DNA of 64,000 bases from Chitinivorax tropicus (GCF_014202905.1 NZ_JACHHY010000013.1:62001-126000), one strand, 5' to 3'; counted from the first letter of the stretch, positions 8,452 through 17,706 are shown. Notes: generated from the letters alone by a model not told the origin. Made by a program: numbers and translations.

Positions 8452-9498
8452 TCAGAAGTAGTTGATATTCAGCGGTTGGCCAGATTTATCACGGATGCCA
8501 GCCATGGTCCTGGTGGCTTTGCCTTTGATCTGGTCTGGCAATCTGATCCATGAGACGGATTTCACCGCCGCATCGCCCGACATGAAGCCACGCACGAACA
8601 ATTCCGTGATGGCGCCGCCAGTTGCCTGGTCAACCACTTTGGGCACCACTGCAAAGGTGCCGGTGACGATCGGCCATGTGCCATTGCCAGGGCGATTGAT
8701 CAGTTTTTCATCAAAGTCCCCTTTACTGGCCCAGCCGCTGTTCATCAGCGCATCTGTGATGGCGCCGGATGAGGCTTTGACAAACTTGCCCTCGGCATTG
8801 GCCAGTCTGGCATCAACCAAGGCGTCTTCTGCCACCGCGCTGAAATCGACGTAACCAATGGCACCTTCGGTGCTCTTGACGGCATCAACGACACCCTTGG
8901 TTCCCTTCGCCTGTTGTGCGTTCGCGGGCCACTTTAGGCTGAAACCCACCCCCATGGCGCCCTTCCAATCTTTGTTGGTGGAGGCCAGGAATTCGCTCAG
9001 TGAATAGGTGGCGCCTGAGCCGTCCGAGCGGACAACCAATTTGATCGGGCTCTTGGGCAGTTTCTCGCCACTATTCAGCGCCGCGATGGCTGGGTCGTTC
9101 CAGTCGGTGATCTTACCGCTGAAGATCTGCGCCAGAACATCGCCATTCAGCTTGAGCTGGCCGCTTTTGAAACCGGCCAGGTTCACCACAGGTACCACCG
9201 CGCTGACGGCAACCGGGAAGGCAACCAGCCCGGCCTTGTTGAGTTCCGCCGAGGAGGGGAGGACATCGGTGGCGCCAAAGTGGCTTTGGTTGGCTTTGAC
9301 CGCCACCAGCCCACGCTCAGAGCCAACAGCATCATATTTCAAACTGTGCCCGCTTTTCTGCAATGAGTTGGCCCATTTGTTATAGAGCGGTGCAGCCGCT
9401 GAAGAGCCGACCCCTTGGATTTCAACGGCGTGGGCAGTGGAGAAACTGCATAGCAGTGCCGTGACCAGGACGTAGGCAGATTTTCTTATTGTGAACAT
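8452..9498 (-). CDS. pstS: Phosphate-binding periplasmic protein PstS
   Basis: 348 aa periplasmic solute-binding protein. The start is ATG 9498 with GGAG about 9 nt upstream; it opens a signal peptide ending ...STAHA-VEIQG. Phosphate-site signatures are visible: GVGSSAAAPLYNKWA, the FGATDVLPSS loop, and VVRSDGSGATYSLSEFL. Its length fits PstS. No pstC, pstA, pstB or phoU lies nearby, so it is a solitary binding protein whose ABC partner must be elsewhere. The upstream region contains repeated TGAC/GTCA words that could be a degenerate Pho box. Confidence 0.93.
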   Translation of the reverse strand: MFTIRKSAYVLVTALLCSFSTAHAVEIQGVGSSAAAPLYNKWANSLQKSGHSLKYDAVGSERGLVAVKANQSHFGATDVLPSSAELNKAGLVAFPVAVSAVVPVVNLAGFKSGQLKLNGDVLAQIFSGKITDWNDPAIAALNSGEKLPKSPIKLVVRSDGSGATYSLSEFLASTNKDWKGAMGVGFSLKWPANAQQAKGTKGVVDAVKSTEGAIGYVDFSAVAEDALVDARLANAEGKFVKASSGAITDALMNSGWASKGDFDEKLINRPGNGTWPIVTGTFAVVPKVVDQATGGAITELFVRGFMSGDAAVKSVSWIRLPDQIKGKATRTMAGIRDKSGQPLNINYF

Positions 9499-9821
9499 GA
9501 ACTCTCCGGGTTTTGCTTTGTCATGAAAATGCAATATTATCAAATACGAATATAATTTAGGATAAAATTTTTTAACGTAAGATATTGTTTTAACAATGTC
9601 CTATGCTATTGACAAGTGACGGAATGACTGAGTGTCAGTCTTGATGTGACAAGCGGTAGCGCGGGCCGGGGCAAGGCCCTACAAGGCTGTCGCCAATGTG
9701 GCGGCCAGGGCTGTCCGTTGTCAGTGGAAAGATTCAGAGCGGTGTGCCCCATGGGTCTGCTGATTGGTTTCGTGGGACAATAGTGCCTTCCATTGCTTTA
9801 TCTGGGTTGATCCAAACCACC
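9499..9821 (+). other. Divergent intergenic region, pstS / radical SAM gene
   Basis: 323 bp with no convincing gene. The part near pstS is AT-rich and includes the dyad ATTGTT-N2-AACAAT (9584-9597). At 9610-9650 the word TGAC occurs four times (9610, 9617, 9625, 9647), with GTCA words interleaved. No clean sigma-70 promoter could be fixed for either gene. Confidence 0.5.
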
Positions 9822-11741
9822 ATGCCGCTGTCTTCGATTCGTGTGCTGTCCATCATTCCTCCGATGACTCAGCTCAATACTCCATACCCCTCAACGGCCT
9901 ATTTGACAGGCTTTCTACGGTCGCGCGGCATCGATGCCGTGCAGGAAGATCTGGCGCTGGCGCTGGTGCTGCAGCTTTTCTCGCGAGCGGGCCTGGCGGC
10001 CATGCGCAAGGTGATCGAGGCGATGCCGGCCCGGCAACGCACGCCGCTGGTGGCGGAGTTTGTGACTCATTTCGACCGGTATGCGGCCACGATCGACCCA
10101 GTAATGGCTTTTCTGCAGGGGCGTGACAGCACCCTGGCTTATCGGATCTGTAGTCGTCAATTCCTGCCGGAAGGCCCACGGTTTGACTCGCTGGAAGTGT
10201 ATGTCGATCCCGATGACCCGACTGGCGGGGACCCGTTGGCCTGGGCGTTTGGAGCGCTGGGGGTACAGGATCGTGCCCGGCACCTGGCAACCTTATATAT
10301 GAATGATCTGGCAGATGTGCTGCGCGAGGCCATTGATCCACGCTTCGAATTTGTCCGTTATGCCGAGTCATTGGCGCAGGCCCAGCCCAGCTTTGATCCG
10401 TTGGCTGAGGCGCTGGCTACACCGCGCAATCTGGTCGATGACACGTTGCACGCCTTGACACTGGCTGCGCTGGCGCGGCATCAGCCCAATCTGGTGTTGT
10501 TGTCGGTGCCTTTTCCTGGTGCGGTGTATGCCGCGTTGCGGATTGCACAGAGTATCAAGCAGGCTGATCCGTCGATCGTGGTCAGCCTGGGGGGAGGCTT
10601 TGTCAATACCGAGCTGCGTGAGCTGAGTGAGCCTCGGCTGTTCGATCATATCGATTTCGTGACGCTGGACAGTGGTGAGCGGCCACTTCTGGCCCTGCTG
10701 GAGCATCTGCAAGGCAAGCGGTCACGTGAGCGTCTGGTGCGTACCTTTGTCAACGATGCTGAAACGGGCCAAGTGCGTTATTTGAATTGGCCCGAGCCGG
10801 ACATCCCTTTTGATGAGATCGGCACCCCGACCTGGGATGGCCTGCCGATCGACCGTTATCTGTCCCTGCTCGACATGCTCAACCCGATGCATCGACTGTG
10901 GTCGGATGGTCGTTGGAACAAGTTGACTGTGGCACATGGCTGTTATTGGAAGAAGTGCAGCTTCTGCGATGTGACGCTGGATTACATCTCCCGTTATGAG
11001 GCGGCTTCGGCCAAGGTGCTGGTAGATCGCATCGAGGCCATCATTGATGAAACCGGCCAGAGCGGATTCCACTTCGTGGACGAGGCCGCACCACCCAAGG
11101 CGTTGCGGGCGCTGGCGGAAGAGTTGCAACGTCGTCATCTGTCGATTTCCTGGTGGGGCAATATCCGCTTTGAAAAGTCCTTCACCCCGGAGCTGTGCCA
11201 GCTATTGGCCGACAGTGGGTGCATCGCAGTGACGGGGGGGCTGGAGGTCGCCTCTGATCGTCTGCTCAAGCTGATGAAGAAGGGCGTGTCAGTTGACCAG
11301 GTGGCGCGGGTGACCAGCGCCTTCACCGAGGCGGGCATCCTGGTGCATGCCTACCTGATGTACGGCTTCCCAACCCAGACCGTGCAGGACACGGTGGATG
11401 CGCTGGAGTATGTACGGCAGCTGTTCGAAGCAGGGTGCATCCAGTCTGGCTTTTTCCATCGGTTTGTCTGCACGGTGCACTCACCTGTGGGGCAGAGCCC
11501 AGAGGAATACGGCGTGACTTTGTTGCCTTTGCCCGAGATTTCATTTGCTAAGAATGATGTCGGGTTCATCGACCCGACCGGTGTCGATCATGATCGACTG
11601 GGTAAGGCGCTCAACAAGGCGTTGTACAACTATATGCATGGTATTGGGCTGGACCAGGATGTGCGGCGCTGGTTTGATGAGCGGGTGCCCAAGCCGCAAG
11701 TGCCCAAACATTTCATTAGCCGGGCTTTGCAGTCCCGGTGA
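9822..11741 (+). CDS. Orphan B12-type radical SAM protein
   Basis: 639 aa, begun at ATG 9822 where family-like sequence starts (SIRVLSIIPPMTQLNTPYP); the frame is open back to 9696. The N-terminal third resembles the cobalamin-binding fold of B12-radical SAM proteins (LVLLSVPFPGAVYAALRIA, SLGGGFVN). The radical SAM core follows, with GCYWKKCSFCD binding the [4Fe-4S] cluster. Its spacing is C-x4-C-x2-C rather than the standard C-x3-C-x2-C, confirmed from the codons. Later motifs, ITGGLEVAS-like (VTGGLEVASD) and YLMYGFPTQT, fit the SAM barrel. No DxHxxG motif for base-off B12 binding is evident, so cobalamin use is uncertain. It stands alone and the substrate is unknown. Confidence 0.85.
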   Translation: MPLSSIRVLSIIPPMTQLNTPYPSTAYLTGFLRSRGIDAVQEDLALALVLQLFSRAGLAAMRKVIEAMPARQRTPLVAEFVTHFDRYAATIDPVMAFLQGRDSTLAYRICSRQFLPEGPRFDSLEVYVDPDDPTGGDPLAWAFGALGVQDRARHLATLYMNDLADVLREAIDPRFEFVRYAESLAQAQPSFDPLAEALATPRNLVDDTLHALTLAALARHQPNLVLLSVPFPGAVYAALRIAQSIKQADPSIVVSLGGGFVNTELRELSEPRLFDHIDFVTLDSGERPLLALLEHLQGKRSRERLVRTFVNDAETGQVRYLNWPEPDIPFDEIGTPTWDGLPIDRYLSLLDMLNPMHRLWSDGRWNKLTVAHGCYWKKCSFCDVTLDYISRYEAASAKVLVDRIEAIIDETGQSGFHFVDEAAPPKALRALAEELQRRHLSISWWGNIRFEKSFTPELCQLLADSGCIAVTGGLEVASDRLLKLMKKGVSVDQVARVTSAFTEAGILVHAYLMYGFPTQTVQDTVDALEYVRQLFEAGCIQSGFFHRFVCTVHSPVGQSPEEYGVTLLPLPEISFAKNDVGFIDPTGVDHDRLGKALNKALYNYMHGIGLDQDVRRWFDERVPKPQVPKHFISRALQSR

Positions 11742-11948
11742 CTTTTCCGCCTGAACAAGCTGGATTTCCCCGCCATGCGCCGGGTTGGCCGCCCAGTGTA
11801 TTGGGGCTGTCCGGCATCAGCATGGGTGGTTTGCACGACTGTCGATTTCTCTAGGGGCTGCGTCTGCCTGAGCCCAGGCGGTGCCGCGGTGTCTTGCCGT
11901 GTTTCCTGCTGTGAGTTGGTCGGCTGAGCGAACGCTTGATGGGGTGTT

Positions 11949-12054
11949 TGTTCGGTTTTTCGAACGTCATGGGCGTGGGTGATCATGCCATTTTTTATTT
12001 TTCAATGGCTTATCGATATATCTGCCTGGCCGATAGATTGGCACGATCTGTGCA
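11949..12054 (+). promoter_or_regulatory. Sigma-54 promoter and upstream dyad for dctA
   Basis: TGGCACGATCTGTGCA at 12039-12054 matches the -24/-12 consensus TGGCACG-N4-TTGCW at all but one base. GG and GC are exactly 10 bp apart. An inverted repeat GTTCG-N6-CGAAC lies at 11950-11965, about 75 bp upstream, a suitable place for an enhancer-binding protein such as DctD. Between them is a T-rich tract (11991-12003) flanked by GCCATT/AATGGC, a plausible bend or IHF site. The rest of the gap from 11742 shows no gene. Confidence 0.8.
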
Positions 12055-12064
12055 CTGTGTTGCC

Positions 12065-12437
12065 TCCATATAGGTAAAAACCATAACCCATCTGGCACCA
12101 TCCGGAGGCTGCAGCGAGACATGAAACTCAATTTGATCCGACGTCCACCCACTCTGCAACAGACTGTCGCCCCACTCCCTGCCTGGCTGACCTGAGATCA
12201 CGGCGAGCCCGCTGCATCTAAGATAGCCCATCGATTGCCCTGTCCGACCACTCTGCAGATCGGTGTCCGGCATGGTTTCCCCCGATGGCCCCGACGATGC
12301 ATGCCTGCCATGGGCTCATCTGGCCAGTTGCCTGCAGGACAGGTCGGCAGCCCAGTCTGCCGGCAGGAGATAACCGAATCAATTCATACAGCGGCGAGCC
12401 TGCCCCCACGGCTCGGCTGTAGACAAAGAGGCTCAGC
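12065..12437 (+). other. Long 5' leader of dctA with a small ORF and hairpin
   Basis: If transcription starts about 11 bp after the -12 element, dctA has a leader of roughly 370 nt. It contains a 24-codon ORF (12121-12195, beginning MKLNLIRRPP, five prolines) with GGAGG 13 nt upstream. It also contains a stem at 12388-12420 (ACAGC-GG-CGAGCC pairing with GGCTCG-GCTGT) ending five bases before the dctA ribosome site. Both are seen in sequence; any regulatory role is inference. Confidence 0.45.
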
Positions 12438-13748
12438 ATGAATATGAAGAAACTCCCCACAATGATTGGCATCGCCATGGTGCTGGGTATTGTGGTCGGT
12501 ACGTTCGCCAACCATATGGCACCTACGCCTGAAGCCGCCAAGAACATCGCGGGCTATCTATCGATCTTGACCGATGTCTTCCTGCGATTGATCAAGATGA
12601 TCATCGGCCCGCTGGTGTTCGCCACTTTGGTGGCAGGCATTGCTGGCATGGGGGATGGCAAGACTGTAGGCCGTATTGGCCTGAAAGCCATGGGCTGGTT
12701 CCTGGCGGCATCGATCATATCGCTGTTCCTCGGGCTACTCATGGCCAATACCCTTACTCCTGGCGTCGGCCTGAATCTGCCGCTGCCAGACGCCCATGCG
12801 ACAACGGAGCTGAAGACTGGTGCGCTGAACCTGAAGGATTTCGTGACCCACCTCGTCCCCAAGAGCTTCTTTGAGGCGATGGCAACCAATGAAATCCTGC
12901 AGATCGTGATTTTCTCGCTGTTTACCGGTTTTGCGCTGGGCACCATCAAGGATGGCGTCGGTAAGCCGGTGCTGGCCGTGGTCGAGGGGCTGGCAGAGTT
13001 GATGATGCGCATCACCAACTATGTCATGTATTTCGCACCGCTGGGTGTGTTCGCCGCTATTGCTGCGGTGATCACCAAGCAAGGGCTGTCGGTGCTGACC
13101 GTCTATGCCAAGCTGGTGGGCAGCCTGTATCTGTCGCTGGCCATTCTGTGGGTGCTGCTGATCGCAGGGGGGTATTTCTTCCTGCGTGGTGACGTATTCC
13201 GCCTGATCAAGATCATGCGCGCCCCGTTGATGATCGGCTTCGCCACTGCCAGCAGCGAATCGGCCTATCCCAAGGTGATCGAGCAACTGAGCCGGTTTGG
13301 CATCAAAGAGCGGATCTCCGGCTTCGTGCTGCCACTGGGTTATTCGTTCAATCTGGATGGCTCCATCATGTATACCTCGTTCGCCGCGTTGTTCGTGGCC
13401 CAGGTGTATGGCATCGAATTGAGCCTCAGCCAGCAGATCACCATGTTGTTGGTCCTGCTGATCACCAGCAAGGGCATCGCCGGCGTGCCACGCGCCTCAT
13501 TGGTGGTGGTGGCGGCGGTGCTGCCGATGTTCGGGTTGCCCGAGGCGGGCATTCTGCTGATTTTGGGTATTGATCACATCATGGACATGGCCCGTACCGT
13601 GACCAATGTTCTGGGTAACGCCATTGCCACTGCCGTGGTGGCCAAGAGCGAAGGGGCAATCGGCCAGGACGCCCTGGGCGAAGCAGCACAGCCCTCGGCC
13701 CCCTTACCAGACGTGCCCCTGCATACCCCCGCAGCGGTACAGGCCTGA
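12438..13748 (+). CDS. dctA: C4-dicarboxylate/H+ symporter DctA
   Basis: 436 aa inner-membrane symporter of the DAACS/SLC1 family for succinate, fumarate and malate. It has eight or more hydrophobic segments, the serine-rich re-entrant loop ATASSESAYPKVIEQL, the LPLGYSFNLDGS motif and the substrate-binding LGIDHIMDMARTVTNVLGN. ATG 12438 has AGAGG 7 nt upstream. The adjacent downstream dctB-dctD pair and the sigma-54 promoter give the classic dct arrangement: external dicarboxylate is sensed by DctB, and phosphorylated DctD activates dctA. Confidence 0.97.
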   Translation: MNMKKLPTMIGIAMVLGIVVGTFANHMAPTPEAAKNIAGYLSILTDVFLRLIKMIIGPLVFATLVAGIAGMGDGKTVGRIGLKAMGWFLAASIISLFLGLLMANTLTPGVGLNLPLPDAHATTELKTGALNLKDFVTHLVPKSFFEAMATNEILQIVIFSLFTGFALGTIKDGVGKPVLAVVEGLAELMMRITNYVMYFAPLGVFAAIAAVITKQGLSVLTVYAKLVGSLYLSLAILWVLLIAGGYFFLRGDVFRLIKIMRAPLMIGFATASSESAYPKVIEQLSRFGIKERISGFVLPLGYSFNLDGSIMYTSFAALFVAQVYGIELSLSQQITMLLVLLITSKGIAGVPRASLVVVAAVLPMFGLPEAGILLILGIDHIMDMARTVTNVLGNAIATAVVAKSEGAIGQDALGEAAQPSAPLPDVPLHTPAAVQA

Positions 13749-13805
13749 CCTGTGATCCCTCACTGTGTTTGATGTCGTGTGAGCGTTGTCCTGCTCTCCA
13801 CTTTG

Positions 13806-13837
13806 CGGCACGCATCGGCTTGCGTGCCGTTTTTTTT
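13806..13837 (+). terminator. Intrinsic terminator of dctA
   Basis: CGGCACGCA, loop TCGGCT, TGCGTGCCG, then eight Ts. It separates dctA from dctB-dctD, so the regulators must have their own promoter. Confidence 0.93.
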
Positions 13838-13926
13838 CGATGTGGCACCTATGATCCGAGCCCAGTCTTCAGTTGAGCCTGGATTCGTTGATCTGCTTGC
13901 AGGGGCAGGCGGCTACATCGCTTACA

Positions 13927-15789
13927 ATGTCTTCAGATATCATTTCAACTTTTGTGTCCAACGGTATGTCCCACTGGCGACGGATCTGGCGAATTGCGGT
14001 TGTGCTGCTGATCATTACTGCCGCAGGGGCGGCGGGCTTTCACATCAGCCAGACGCTGGCGTATCAACAGCAATTGGCGCGCAGCCAAGTCCAGCTGCGG
14101 GTGTTCGGGCAGACCATCGCCAGCGAATTGGCCCGCTATGACTATGTGCCCCATGTCCTGACCCTGGACAGCAAAATCAACCAACTGTTGGACAACCCCG
14201 ACCAGGCGGCGGTTGTGCAGGCAGCCAATCTGTATCTGTCGGCCTTGAACGAGCGCACCGCAACCCGCGCCATCTATATTCTCGACAAAACCGGCAAAGT
14301 ACTGGCGACCAGCAATTGGCAGCGGCCTGACAGCTATCTGGGTGAAGACCTCAGCTACCGGCCCTATTTCCGCGCAGCGATCCAAGGCCAGACTGGTCGA
14401 TTCTATGGGGTCGGCACCACACGTAGCGAGCCGGGCTACTATCTATCAGCGCCATTGGGCAATCGCCGGTCACCCAGCGGGGTGGCGGTGGTGAAAGTAG
14501 GGTTGGAGCCGTTGGAAGCCAACTGGCAAGGGCTGGACGGGGGCGTCCTGCTGGTGGACGAAAACGGCGTGGTGATTCTGGCCTCACAGCCCCGGTGGCG
14601 CCTGCAGACTGTGTTCCCCTTGGCGCCAGCCAAGCGTGCTGCGTTGGATCGCAGCTTGCAGTACAACCGTGCGCCACTGCCCAGCATGGGGATCGAGCAG
14701 CAGAAAGCCATTGCTGATGATGCCGAGTTAGTCCGCATCCGTAAGGGCTCCTTGCTGTTATCACAAAACATGCCCTTGGCTGGCACCGCCTGGCGTCTTT
14801 ATCTACTGTCGAGTACCCAGGCATTGCAGATGGGGGCATTGAAAACTGCCACCCTGGCCAGCGGAGGCTCGGCCTTGTTGGCCTTGCTGGGCGTGGTGTG
14901 GAATGCCCGCCGCCGCATCAATGCTGAACGGCAGAAAGCCCGCATCGCGCTGGAGGCGGCTAACGCCGAGCTGGAACGCAAGGTGATCGAGCGCACCGCA
15001 GATCTGTCGGCGGCCAATCTGCAGCTACAGGCGGAGGTGACGGAGCGCATTCGCACCGAGGCTACTCTGCGCCGGGCGCAGGATGAGCTGCTGCAAGCCG
15101 GTAAGCTGGCGGTGATCGGGCAGATGTCCACTGGGATCGCCCATGAGCTGAATCAACCGCTGGCGGCCTTGCGGACGCTGTCTGGCAATACCGTGCGGTT
15201 TCTGGCGCGTGGTGATCTGGCCACGGCACAATCCAACCTGCAAACCATCATCCAGCTGGTGGAGCGGATGGGTAAGATTTCCGGTGCGTTGAAATCGTTC
15301 GCCCGTAAATCATCGAATCGGATGGTGCCGGTCGAACTCAACGCTGCGTTGGAGAACGCGTTGTTCCTACTGGAGACACGAATACACAGCGCGGGTGTCG
15401 TGATCGAGCGTGACATGCCTGCCCAAGCGTGGGTCAAGGCAGAGGCCACACGGCTGGAACAAGTCCTGGTCAACCTGCTGGCCAATGCCCTGGATGCGGT
15501 GGCCACTGTGACCAACCCGCACATCCGCGTGGTCGGCCAGCTTGAGCAGGGCGAGGTGTCCGTGAGCATCTGTGATAATGGCCCAGGTTTGACTGCAGAG
15601 GCCGAGGCGCGACTGTTCGAGCCATTTTTCACCACCAAACCGGTGGGCGAGGGGCTGGGCTTGGGGCTGACGCTGTCCATCGGCATCCTGGACGAGTTCG
15701 GAGGCCGCTTGAGTGGCTATCATCAACCACAGGGTGGGGCCTGCTTTACCATGGTGTTGCCGCAAACCACAAAGGAAATGTTGGGATGA
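13927..15789 (+). CDS. dctB: C4-dicarboxylate sensor histidine kinase DctB
   Basis: About 620 aa. A transmembrane helix near residues 20-38 precedes a periplasmic double-PAS (dCACHE) sensor (about 40-300; RAIYILDKTGKVLATSNW, SYRPYFRAAIQG). A second membrane helix, a coiled coil (ERKVIERTADLSAANLQLQ) and the kinase core follow. His406 lies in IAHELNQPL; the ATP-binding region shows NLLANALDAV, DNGPGL and GLGLGLTLSIG. The start is uncertain: ATG 13927 and ATG 13966 are both possible, neither with a good ribosome site. Its stop overlaps dctD (ATGA). Confidence 0.95.
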   Translation: MSSDIISTFVSNGMSHWRRIWRIAVVLLIITAAGAAGFHISQTLAYQQQLARSQVQLRVFGQTIASELARYDYVPHVLTLDSKINQLLDNPDQAAVVQAANLYLSALNERTATRAIYILDKTGKVLATSNWQRPDSYLGEDLSYRPYFRAAIQGQTGRFYGVGTTRSEPGYYLSAPLGNRRSPSGVAVVKVGLEPLEANWQGLDGGVLLVDENGVVILASQPRWRLQTVFPLAPAKRAALDRSLQYNRAPLPSMGIEQQKAIADDAELVRIRKGSLLLSQNMPLAGTAWRLYLLSSTQALQMGALKTATLASGGSALLALLGVVWNARRRINAERQKARIALEAANAELERKVIERTADLSAANLQLQAEVTERIRTEATLRRAQDELLQAGKLAVIGQMSTGIAHELNQPLAALRTLSGNTVRFLARGDLATAQSNLQTIIQLVERMGKISGALKSFARKSSNRMVPVELNAALENALFLLETRIHSAGVVIERDMPAQAWVKAEATRLEQVLVNLLANALDAVATVTNPHIRVVGQLEQGEVSVSICDNGPGLTAEAEARLFEPFFTTKPVGEGLGLGLTLSIGILDEFGGRLSGYHQPQGGACFTMVLPQTTKEMLG

Positions 15790-17108
15790 TAGAAGCCTTG
15801 CAGGTCTTGATCGTCGAGGATGATCCGGTCGTCCGGCTGGGGTGTGTTCAGGCCTTTGCTCTGGAGGGCATTGCGGCTATCGAAGCGGGTAGCGCCGAGG
15901 CGGCTCTGCAGCAGATCACGCCAGGCTTCCCAGGTGTGGTGGTGACCGACATCCGCCTGCCTGGGCAGGATGGCATGGCCTTGCTCAATACGTTACGTGC
16001 CCAGGCGCCAGATCTGCCAGTCATCATGATCACTGGGCATGGTGATGTCAGCTTGGCGGTGCAGGCCATGAAGCAGGGTGCCTACGACTTTCTCGAAAAA
16101 CCATTTGCGCCAGAGCAGCTGGTCGAGGTAACACGCCGAGCGCTGGCGCAACGCCAGCTGTCGCTTGAGGTGGCCAGCCTGCGCGCGCAGCTGGCCAGCC
16201 ACGATCATGTCGCGAACCAGATCATCGGCCATTCACCCGCGATGGCCCGCCTGCGCAGACTGATTGCCGAGGTCGCCAATACCGGGGCAAATGTGCTGAT
16301 CCATGGCGAAACAGGCACTGGCAAAGAGCTGGTCGCCCGTTGCCTGCATGAAAGCAGCCAGCGTCATACCCGGCATTTCGTGGCGGTGAATTGTGGCGGG
16401 TTGCCCGAGCAATTGATCGACAGCGAGCTGTTCGGCCACGAAGCAGGGGCCTTCACCGGGGCGGCCAAGCGACGTATCGGCAAGATCGAGCATGCACAAG
16501 GCGGCACCCTGTTTCTGGATGAAATCGAGAGCATGCCGATGCCGATGCAGATCAAGTTGCTGCGGGTATTGCAAGAGCGTGTGCTGGAGCGCCTTGGCTC
16601 CAATGCTCTGCTGCCGGTCGATATCCGGGTGGTGGCTGCCACCAAGTCCGATCTCAAGCGGATGGGCGAGGCGGGGCATTTCCGCTCTGATCTCTACTAC
16701 CGCTTGAATGTGGTGACGCTGGAGCTGCCACCCCTGCGTGAGCGGCGTGAAGATATCCCCCAGTTGTTCCAGCATTTTCTATTGCAGGCGGCACAACGCT
16801 TCGAGCGTGACCCACCTGTCTTGCAACAGGCAGACATGGCCCGGCTGATGGCCTACAACTGGCCAGGCAATGTCCGAGAGCTGCGCAATGTCGCTGAACG
16901 GTGCGCATTGGGGCTGGGGTTGGCCATCGGGACATCTGACGAGCCGATGGAGCACACCAGCCTCAATCAGGCGGTGGAACAGTTTGAGAAAGCGCTGATC
17001 CGTGACGCCCTGCACCGTTGTGGCGGCAATCTGTCCAAAGCAGCGGAAGCCCTGTCAGTGGCCAAGACCACCCTGTTCGACAAGGTGAAGAAGTATCGGC
17101 TTTCATGA
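15786..17108 (+). CDS. dctD: C4-dicarboxylate response regulator DctD (sigma-54 activator)
   Basis: 440 aa NtrC-class activator. The receiver domain has Asp55 in VVTDIRLPGQDG. The AAA+ domain shows Walker A GETGTGKE, the sigma-54-contact loop GAFTGA and Walker B GGTLFLDEIE. A Fis-type helix-turn-helix ends the protein (GGNLSKAAEALSVAKTTLF). It is translationally coupled to dctB by a 4-nt overlap. It is expected to bind upstream of the dctA promoter at 12039-12054. Confidence 0.96.
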   Translation: MIEALQVLIVEDDPVVRLGCVQAFALEGIAAIEAGSAEAALQQITPGFPGVVVTDIRLPGQDGMALLNTLRAQAPDLPVIMITGHGDVSLAVQAMKQGAYDFLEKPFAPEQLVEVTRRALAQRQLSLEVASLRAQLASHDHVANQIIGHSPAMARLRRLIAEVANTGANVLIHGETGTGKELVARCLHESSQRHTRHFVAVNCGGLPEQLIDSELFGHEAGAFTGAAKRRIGKIEHAQGGTLFLDEIESMPMPMQIKLLRVLQERVLERLGSNALLPVDIRVVAATKSDLKRMGEAGHFRSDLYYRLNVVTLELPPLRERREDIPQLFQHFLLQAAQRFERDPPVLQQADMARLMAYNWPGNVRELRNVAERCALGLGLAIGTSDEPMEHTSLNQAVEQFEKALIRDALHRCGGNLSKAAEALSVAKTTLFDKVKKYRLS

Positions 17109-17202
17109 CCCGCCAGCAGGTTGACAGCATGTTTCAACCGGCCACGGATATCTGCTGATCAGCCCGGCAGGCTGCTGATCCTGGCGGGTGTCGGGGCAGG
17201 GC

Positions 17203-17553
17203 TCAAAGCAAATGGATGCCCATACGCCGCACCACCAGGGCGAACAGACCGAAGCAGAGCATGGTCAGCACCACACAGACCAGCAAGGTCAGCCAGAACC
17301 CGCAGCGCGGCAGCAAAGCCGGAAACACCAGAAACATCGGCAAGGTCGGCACCACATACCAGAACGTGTACCACGCATGGTTCGCAATCTTGTCTGCAGG
17401 CTGCTTTTCCACATACAGCCAGATCAGCGTCAAGACCGTGACCAACGGCAGCGAAGCAATCAAGGCACCCAGTCGATCGCTCCGCTTGGCCACCTCTGAT
17501 ACCAGCACGATGACGGCTGCCGTCAGACCATATTTGGTGATCAACCACAGCAT
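17203..17553 (-). CDS. DUF3147-family membrane protein
   Basis: 116 aa with four hydrophobic segments (LWLITKYGLTAAVIVLVSEV, GALIASLPLVTVLTLIWLY, WYVVPTLPMFLVFPALL, FWLTLLVCVVLTMLCFGLF). The pattern SEVAKRSDRLGALIASLPLVT fits the DUF3147 family of small inner-membrane proteins; no function is known. The ATG at 17553 is preferred, since sequence upstream to 17673 is not protein-like. It is convergent with dctD and separate from the exosortase cassette. Confidence 0.82.
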   Translation of the reverse strand: MLWLITKYGLTAAVIVLVSEVAKRSDRLGALIASLPLVTVLTLIWLYVEKQPADKIANHAWYTFWYVVPTLPMFLVFPALLPRCGFWLTLLVCVVLTMLCFGLFALVVRRMGIHLL

Positions 17554-17706
17554 GATGCGCCTATTCAGGGGATGGATGTCCACCCGATTATAGGCCACCT
17601 GCGTCACCAATGGCTGTTGGTGCGCTATCCGCCCCTGGCCTTTAGGTAGACCTGACTGAGTTTGGTATGCCATGACTGTGGCTGGCCACGGCGCGGAGGG
17701 GGTATT

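Noticed and set aside
11861-11885. Small hairpin GCCTG-AGCC-CAGGC after the radical SAM gene
   Set aside because: A five-base stem without a T run is too weak to call a terminator.
12010-12273. 87-codon minus-strand open frame in the dctA leader
   Set aside because: It overlaps the sigma-54 promoter and leader, has no ribosome site, and has no family resemblance.
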